From assembly GCF_001949145.1 (NCBI RefSeq), contig NW_019091364.1, positions 443,913 through 507,912 of the forward strand: a stretch of 64,000 nt of DNA, written 5' to 3'. Source of the DNA: Acanthaster planci (lineage: Eukaryota; Echinodermata; Asteroidea; Valvatida; Acanthasteridae). A model generated the notes under the pieces. The model had not been told where the DNA came from and did no database searches. It worked only from the letters and a program-made list of their open reading frames with translations. Both the position numbers and the translations under genes were made by a program. This document shows positions 52,669 through 61,600 of this stretch, one piece after another; the first letter of the stretch is position 1; every line of letters starts with the position of its first letter.

Positions 52669-55600
52669 GTAGGGTTGAGTGTTTTCTACTTCTCGAATTA
52701 GTTTAACCTTAAAAGAGCCACTTTTGCCGAACATGTTACGGCCGAGCGGGGAAGGAGTTCATTATTCCTGTGCGACTATTCTATTCCAGATCTTTTTGAA
52801 ACATGGCGTATAATGTCATGTGACATTCATAACAAACACAACTGCGAATTTCAATTGAAATTGATATCTAGGTTATTCTATGGTCATTCAATTCCTGGCC
52901 TCGCGCGTGTCGGCCTACCTGCACTGAGTACGTTAGTTAGGGAAGTTATTTTGGGCTGACCTGTCTGGGATGAATGGGCGTCTGGCGAGAACAGTTTGTA
53001 TAATTGCCCAAAACTTTGGTGCAAAATTATTGTAACATATTACTTGACAACATAGTAGAATGCTTGGTACAAATACACCCATCCTCACAATCTTCATAAT
53101 CATCACCATAACCTCTGCCACTATCACCACAACCAACCCTGCCATCAAAATCTTCACAATGATCTGCGAATTTTTTCATATCTTCCGGAACCACTGCAGA
53201 TAAAAATCATCACGCACAATTCCTTGCAATTCCCGTCAGTCACTGTATGCAACACTAACAAGCTGCGTCGATCGGCTATCAAGTCGTCAAAGCATCGACA
53301 GATGTTGGTTGTCGATCTGGTTGCGTCTCTACCTTACTACGGTTAGTTTACTAAAACACGTGCTTTTCCTGACCTTAGAGATGCACATAAACCTGCACAT
53401 ATATTTTTATATTTGCGATATGAAACCAAATTAACCGTACACTATAGTCAGCACTGCAGGAAAGGTTAACCCGCCGCTTTTTCTAGCGTTAGTTTCAGAT
53501 GTATTGACTTTTATTTATCACATAAATTTAGGGTATTCATCAAACGCATTATGCGGAGTCAAGTTACAGCCTTTCTCGGAGGTTATGCCTTTAAGAAGTA
53601 TCAGTTCACGATGCAAACAAGATTGAGGATTCGGCCACTTTCAAGATGGGTCTTCGAAAAACAAAATTGAAAAATAGGGTGTTGGTGGTATATAAATACT
53701 AATTCAGGATCTGTTCCTTTTGATTCCAACTTATGACAAGTTAAAAAAATGAACTCTGTTCTATCTGTTGTCAGCACCGTGTGTCGGGGACGATTTTCTC
53801 TGCCGGGACCGGCCCGTGTGCGTTAAAAGCTTTCTTATTTGTGATGGCATCAGGCAATGTGGAGAGCAGGACACCAGCGACGAAGAGGATTGTGATTACG
53901 GTAAGGAAACTTGTGTTACCAGTGGCGTAAATTAGCCTTTAACTTAAAGCTGGCACAGCAACAAGTGCAATAAGTGTAACTCGCCTGGCTTAGATGAGTT
54001 CAAGTTAATGGTTTTGGCACTAAATAGCCAACGCTACAACGCCTGAATTGATAGAGGTTGTATTTATAAACTTATGGAACCTAAACAGAGTATAGGCAGG
54101 GGGTCGCGCGCACCCAAGCAGAAGGCCGCCCCCGAACCCCGAACATTCATTGCTTTATGTAGTACAATATTCTTAACACTGTGCTAGGTTAAAACGCGGA
54201 CGGTACACTGTGTGAGATTAAAGAGAATATGCGAGGAATAAACATTAACATAATTCCTTGCTTCATTTCTGACCCCCGCATAATGTCATTTCATAATTTT
54301 GCCGCAGCGTAATCGTCAGTTGGTATACAGTGTCAGTTGGTATAACGTATACACCACTAGTATACATGTAGATACACTGTAAAGTAAACAAGGGGTGACC
54401 AACGCGAGACGAATGGCTTCATTTGGACATCAAGGCTTCATTATTTCTTTGCGTCAAAGTAAATTACTTTCCTTGTATTTTCTGTCAACGATAGGGGACC
54501 TACGTATGCCATCTCTCTTCGATATTGCTAATGGGTAAAGATGACTAAACGTGCACTGCTTATTACGGTGTCATTACAGATGCCAGTTATATATTGATGA
54601 AGATAAATTGAGAATGAGCAATTATTTCATCCGTAATACGTCAAGGACAGTCCTCTTTCCTTCCGTAATTAGGGTTAATAATTCCCCAATGGGGGGGGGG
54701 GGTCGTACTCATCAATAACGGTAATTTTGTCTTTCAGCATCCGATTAGTGCAATTTCAATCCATCAACTGGCATGTTGAATATTTGCAATCGCTGGGAAA
54801 GTGTGAATTCCCTTTTAAAAATTGTCTGTAATTATCAGCAAGGGCATGTTTTACAGGACTGCCAAGGTTTGAAATGAAATTCAGTAAAAGATGGGAAAAA
54901 TCGAAGTATCATTTTAACATCATTTTTTATATTAAATGAGTCGCTCATGCTCGCAATGGAGTATTTAGTTTCCAGTAAAGTATGCTATATTGAAAGATTC
55001 CCAAGTCTACCGGTTTATTTAATGTAGTGTAAGTTTTTTTTTTCCAATTTGTTTCACTTTTTTATACAAACATAACATGGCACAGCCTTTGTACAGCCTA
55101 CATATGAAACAACTCAAGAATTGTCTCATCATTAAAATATACTGCGTGTTTGCATTTTGGAACCCATTTTCAGTGGGTTGGATTTTGTATTGCCATATTT
55201 TACCACCATCCTTTTCGATGTGAAATAATATTTTGACACTCATGTACATTACTTGGGCAACCATGAGAATAACATTCCATCCATGAAAGCGACTGTGGCT
55301 CTTTCCCATACAAGTGCGTATTACAGCCAGTCATTACCAACTTGGTTCAGAAGCAATCGTAGTATAAGATGTCAGTCGTGTCGAAACAGTAACGAGAAGA
55401 TTTACCTTAAGACCTTTACGTAATCATTTAAATCATTAGAATAACAAACGAAAGAGTTTGACTGTGTTTCGAGGAAGTCAAGTGTCTTGCGATCAATCAT
55501 ACCTTTATACCCAGCTACATTTTCGTTTTATAAATGTGATATTAATGAAGCCAGCACACCATCATTTACAGAATGATATAAAAGCTCCTTGTCAGGGTCA

Positions 55601-58600
55601 CCATTTCACACCATTAAATATCACACCATTATTTCAGTTAGCATTTTCCTTATATTCAGATTATTAATAAAAAAGAGCCATGAAATAATTTGAGATAATT
55701 TCAATTGCAATCAAGTAGGGTTGTGCCAAATATCCGGATATTTGATCGAGTATCGAATAGGCGGCCTATTCGAATAATACTTTCCAAATTTGAATATTCA
55801 AATGCAAAATTCCTGAAAACGAAAGGAAAATTTTGTTTTGTTTTAAATGAGAAAAGACTTTGGAGGCTTGTTTCAAGCAGATTCAAATAAAAAGCGACAG
55901 AAATCTTACCATTCAAAAATAAATTATTCATTAAAAGATTTTCAGAGAATAGAAATTTTCAACAGGACAAGAAGTATTGTTCGTCTCTAAATCTTGCTAA
56001 ATCGTGTCTGAAGATACTCTTAGACGTGAGACGCTATTATAGTGATTATAATGTACAATTGTGTGCGTTACTGCAACTTATTTAGTATATGGTTTGTTAA
56101 CCGACAAGCTGCTGGTTGGTACGACCGAATATTCGGATATTCGATCGAACGGAGAGTCCAATATCCGAATAGTGAATCTTTCGAATAAACTCAGTCCTAC
56201 AATCAAAACAAATTCGTCTAATATTTGTTTTCTTTCCTTTTGGGTTTAACAAAGAGCAACGTGTTGATACAGATGTCAATATGTCCAAGCGTGCCGTCGT
56301 CACATGATGTGTTTTACTTAACAGGAAAGCAAAGGACAGGTGCTATGCGACATCAATTCACCGTTTCTAATCGATACTGGCCAATCATCAATTATGTGCC
56401 AACAGAAGTTCGGTTTCATTTTCAATAGCCAGTGTGTCTCTTCTACGTTCGGTTTTTTTCAGTGGGGCCATTGCATTATCATGCACCTGATTATTTGTCA
56501 TTTATAACTTATTAATAACAGTTTTGTCAAGATATAAAGTTCACTGGAAGCTTAACAATGATACTCTTTATCGACGCATCAATTTGTATATGAAACAATT
56601 TATGAGGTTAGACGCACCTAATGGTTTGAAAACCCATAGCACATCACCTACCTAGCACATAATGACTTTATATTTTGTTTACATATGTATTTTCCTGTGG
56701 GAAATCGACGTGTCGCGTCCCACCTCACTGCCATAGGAAAGCTCACATGTGAACAAATTATGACGTCTTGTTAAAGATCTATTCTCTGAGTTGGCCATTA
56801 AGACATCAAATTCTACAGCTAATAAACATGTAATGTTATTACATGAAATGGAAATTAACAATGGGGGAGATATCTTTCGAGGTTGTTTGCATATAAAATG
56901 CACAAGGCTCCAACCCCTCACCCCATCTGATTAAGCGCACTTCTATAAGGATAGAGATATCTCTATAACAGGAGGATGTCCACATGAAATAAAAATCTTG
57001 TGCTTATGGTCGCTGTTCTGGCGGTATCGTGCAAGCATATAGCCCTTGTCAGTAGTGGCATATCCAGCGAAGGGGTGTAATAGCCCCCCCCCGCGATTTT
57101 TTTGATACTTTATAGGTGAGTAGGAAAGAACGAAGTCAGTAGATTTATTTATTGAATATTAGCACCAAACCCAAAGAAAATAACACCAGCAAATCAAAGC
57201 AAGAATGTCAGGACCGTAAGGCTTTAGACATTTTTCTCCCCAAACATCATGTTGAATAAGCCCAAAGCCGCATTCGGTTTTGAATCCCCCCCCCCGGATA
57301 CGCCACAAATGAGCTGGATTCACCCCTTCTTGTCAGTGACAATTCTACCCATGTGATATTCTGTTGTAAGATCAATAGCTAATGCTTTATTCGAATACAA
57401 AAGCAAAACGAATTCGCAAATAACCAGTAAATGTATCTACATGTAATTCCTATAAACCAGTTGAAAATCTTCATGATGTACATGTACCTCCGGCTCCTTG
57501 GCATTTGTTTTTATTTAGTTTGATTTTAATATGTTTCAAAATCACAGGTATATGATAAGAAATTCTACCCACCCTTGACTCATCATGATTGTTTGGGGAA
57601 AATGCCTTGGATGTTTTGCTGAACGGTATGCCCTGTTATAATTGAAATGCTTCCGGTATTACATTATTATATACATGCCCTGATAAGATTTAATTTATTG
57701 GAAAATATTTCATATTTCTTTTAGATTTCGGCTCGTGCGCCGAAGAAGAGTTCCGTTGCGTCTACTCAGGGAGTCGTTGGGGTCTCTGCATTCCTGAGGA
57801 GAAGAGATGCAACCGGAGAAAAGACTGCTATGAAGGCGAGGATGAAGATAACTGTGGTAGGAACAAGACTTCTGAAATAATTCGACTAACAGTCCGAATT
57901 TTCCGAATCAATGTCTGCTACCTTGAAGATAAACGGAAATAAACTGGTATGTAGTGGACTTATTGATCTACAGAGTATGACTTCATGCTACATTGCAACC
58001 CACTTGAAGCAAATCACATCGAACATTGGCTTTTTAATTTGCAGAATGTAAGAGTTCGGAGTTCAAATGTGAGAAACGTGGTGGTTGTATCCCTAAGACT
58101 GCCGTCTGCAATGATGTCTCTGACTGTCTGGATGAAAGTGACGAAAAGAACTGCAGTAAGTTTGTCGATGATGGCATCAGCGACAATGGTAACGACGATA
58201 AGGACTTTGACGATGACAGCGACTATAATCAATTCAGACAGTGATGACATAAATGCTGTTGGTGGCCACCGTGGCTCTAATGCAAACTCAAAGATGTGTC
58301 TGTTTGAGACATGAAGTTACGTACAGCCACAAGACATACATCCTTTTTGTTTCCCATTCAATTTTTCTTCTGTACAGCGCCAGATGGAACATACCAGTGT
58401 TCTGTGACATCCTTCAAATGTGGCCGGGGGGATGTATGTATCCCTAAGGCCTATTTATGCGATAATCACGAGGATTGCCCAGATGGTTCTGACGAGACCC
58501 AAGACATCTGCAACCAACTTTCGACCACAAGTAAGATCGCGTAGATTACGGAATGTGCCAAGCACAACATAACTGTGTGATCTTGGTCAGGTTGCACAGA

Positions 58601-61600
58601 TCCACTTGAACTTAATGATTCAGCAAAGTTGATCTGTTAAGTATCGGGAGGCTGATAACTCGTTGAAATCAACAGACATCACACCAAAAGATAGTTCTGG
58701 TAAATAAGATAGTTCTGGTAAATGCATTTCCATTTGCAGCTACCTGCATGTAACTATAAACCTCGGAGCTTGCATCATTTCAACGCGTTAAACTTGAATG
58801 CACATCGAACCGTTTTGCACCAGGTTCAATCCCATTTTAAGACAACTGTGTGCCCAATCTTGTGAATGGCATAAGAGCAGAATTGCAGTCACTATTTCTC
58901 TTGTTTATTGTTCTCCAGTAGGAGGGTCAGACCCTTTCACTTTTGATATTTGCTGTGTTTCGTTTATAGCTGAGGCAACACCAGCTTGTTACTACGGTCA
59001 ATTCAACTGTGGGGATGGTCAGTGTATTTCCTCTGGTTGGATGTGTGATTCCTACTCCGACTGTGCCAATGGAATGGACGAAAGCGAGTTATATTGTGGT
59101 AAAGTAATCTAGAAATGTTGTCTTGCCGATTTCAGCCAGTTGTTATTCATATCACTTAAATTTGAACAAATTCTGTTATAAAGCAAATGTAAAACAAGGC
59201 GTCACATCTGATGTCCACTAAGCTCTGACAACCGGTCAGGTGCTGGCGTGAATGAATTGAATCGTCCAGTGACGTGACTTCCAATTTCAGTATAGATATG
59301 GGTAATCCTACCGTATAGGGAACCAAATCGATCGTTATTTTCGCCTTTGTTGTACCGCTATATTGAAGGCGCTGAGCAGTTTCCCTAACTTTACCGATTA
59401 CCCAATCTTTTAACCTAAAATAGGATCTATGTTACCAGGACAACCAATAATGCTGAGTCTAACCAAGTGCCTAGTTTGACTCGTTTTGATATGCCTCGAG
59501 AGCCCCATGTATAACAACGTCGTTCTTATCCTGTCAAGTATGTTTGCTTGCTATATTTTAGCAATGGATGCTTTGACCTACCTCAATTTTGGCTGGATTC
59601 TTTCCGGATAGGCAAGACCATCTGTGACTCCGGACGGGTCCCATGCGATTTGGGCGGTGGATGTGGTGTCCCGTGTAATTTGGAATCAGACTGTTTCAAC
59701 AGTACCGACGAGCGCAACTGTGGTAAGATCTCTCTCAACCGTGTCAAATTTAAAAAGCAGTTCGGACACAGAAGTTAAAACTCAGGTTTGCTTGTTTCGT
59801 CGAGATGAAGCTTTGTATGTTATTCATCTCAAAATATGGCCTGGTCGTACGAAATTATGCTGTAGATTAAACCTTCAGCAATGTATAAAATCTATCAAGG
59901 TGCCTACCTTATGTGCGTTTCACGCATTCTTGAGACCACGTGCATTGTGGTGGTTGGAAGCACCCTATTGGTCAAAGGAGCATCCAGCGCGTGCTTAACA
60001 CGCGCGCCCGCGTGATGCAACCTCAACGTAGCAGCGGCTTTAAGATGCTAGCGCAGGCCAAGATGACTGGGTGAATCTATTTTTAGCCGCATCTAGGAAA
60101 TGACCTTACCTTCAATTTTAAAGATCTCTCAAAGCCTTTTCTTGGAAATATCCAGATTGATATCGAATATACGCTTTCGTTTCATATGTTTCTAGGTTCA
60201 TTTGAATGTAGGTTTAATTCATAAAATATTAGAAACTGAATGGTGTTGCATTTTATTCAAACAATTTTAATTAATGCTTCGTGCCCTTGACATATAACAG
60301 AATGTACCACGACAAATGAATCCGGGATTGACGTCATTGAACATGTGTTATGTTCGGGAATATCTGGGAAGAACTATAGCAATCCTTTCTACTGTAAGTG
60401 TCTGTTTTAGCACGAGTTAAATCTCCCCTTTTTTTGGTTTAGATGTTTGGGGCTCGGAAGGGGTTGCTTGCATTAATGTTCTTGTTTTGTAATACGGGCG
60501 ATTCAATAGCGCGCCTCCAAGAGTTTGCAACAGTCACAATGCGCGAAATTGGATCTTTTCCAAACGCGCATTGGGTCGAGAAATTTTGCGCACCGTGATT
60601 GGTCAACGCGTTACAAAGTCTTGGAGGCGCACTATTGTGAAACGCCCGTATTTGAATTTCTATTTTGTCTGAGTGTTTTTTTCCTCGTTTCTTTTATAGC
60701 TTAGTTCTTGTATTTTTTGTCTTCTTGTGTAGTTGTTTGTTTAATTTTCATATTCTGTTACACAGTCTTCATGTTTGCTTGTAGATACGTACTACTTAAA
60801 TTGCAGTAACACCGGCTGGGTTTGGAGTTCTTTCTTCACCTGCATTGACGGCCATATTACCTGCCATGAACCTGTGTCTCACAGAGAGACACCGTGCAAA
60901 ACAGGTAGTTCACCGTATTTAAGCAGTCAGAATCATTCTCCTTGTTAGCAATATTGCATTTTCTTTCTAACTTCCATCACTCAGTGTACTTTGTTTATTT
61001 TGTAGACAAATTTTTAATGTTACAAAAACTGTACTGAGTTTAAATCTTTTCAATAACTCTTTCAAAAGTAGCAGTGTATACATTCATATATTTTGTGTTT
61101 TAAGTTAAGGAACTGTGATTAGATCGTTTGGGATTTGAAGGGTTTGATTGTTAGAAATTTGAAGGTTTAGGCAAGATTTAGACTTAACTTTAAACTTTCT
61201 CTACGAGCAGACCTTGTATTGTTGTCTTGTCTGTGTATTTTCCCGGAGATATCCAGTATAGGATAGAAATCTTCAAACCTCATTTTACAGGTTAACTTGC
61301 TTGTTTTCGGTGGTATTGTGCATGAATTAATACACGATATTATTATGATATACGGTAACAGAAATGTAAAGGTCCCAGAAGAGGGGCCGGTTCTTCTTCA
61401 GTCCATTATCGTCCAGGTATCCCCCCCCCCTTTTTTGGCATGTACAGTATATACGGAATGCTACACCAATCCTAACGGGCAAGATTACCGTGGTTCCATT
61501 ATGGACGCCCGGTGCCTGCCCTGGACCGACGACGGCGTAGCTGCGCTGGGTTACACGGGGGCTGCCTACCAAGAGCTAGAGGGCGTGCAACCAGGCTCCA

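Larger units (their letters stand above)
53901..57724 (+). other. Intron 3 of the channel gene (3.8 kb), hosting transposon remnants
   Basis: By far the largest intron of the gene. It holds the hAT-like fragment (55716-56200), the poly-C MITE (57055-57306) and a G12 tract (54691-54702). I saw no additional LDLa-type exon in it. Confidence 0.7.

Noticed and set aside
53080-53160. Minus-strand frame rich in Val/Met repeats
   Set aside because: It arises from a CAC/CAT-rich simple repeat in channel intron 1.
61297-61447. Extension of the kringle open frame upstream to an ATG at 61297
   Set aside because: The frame simply reads back through intron 10; the acceptor at 61446-61447 restores phase 1 and the kringle begins just after it.
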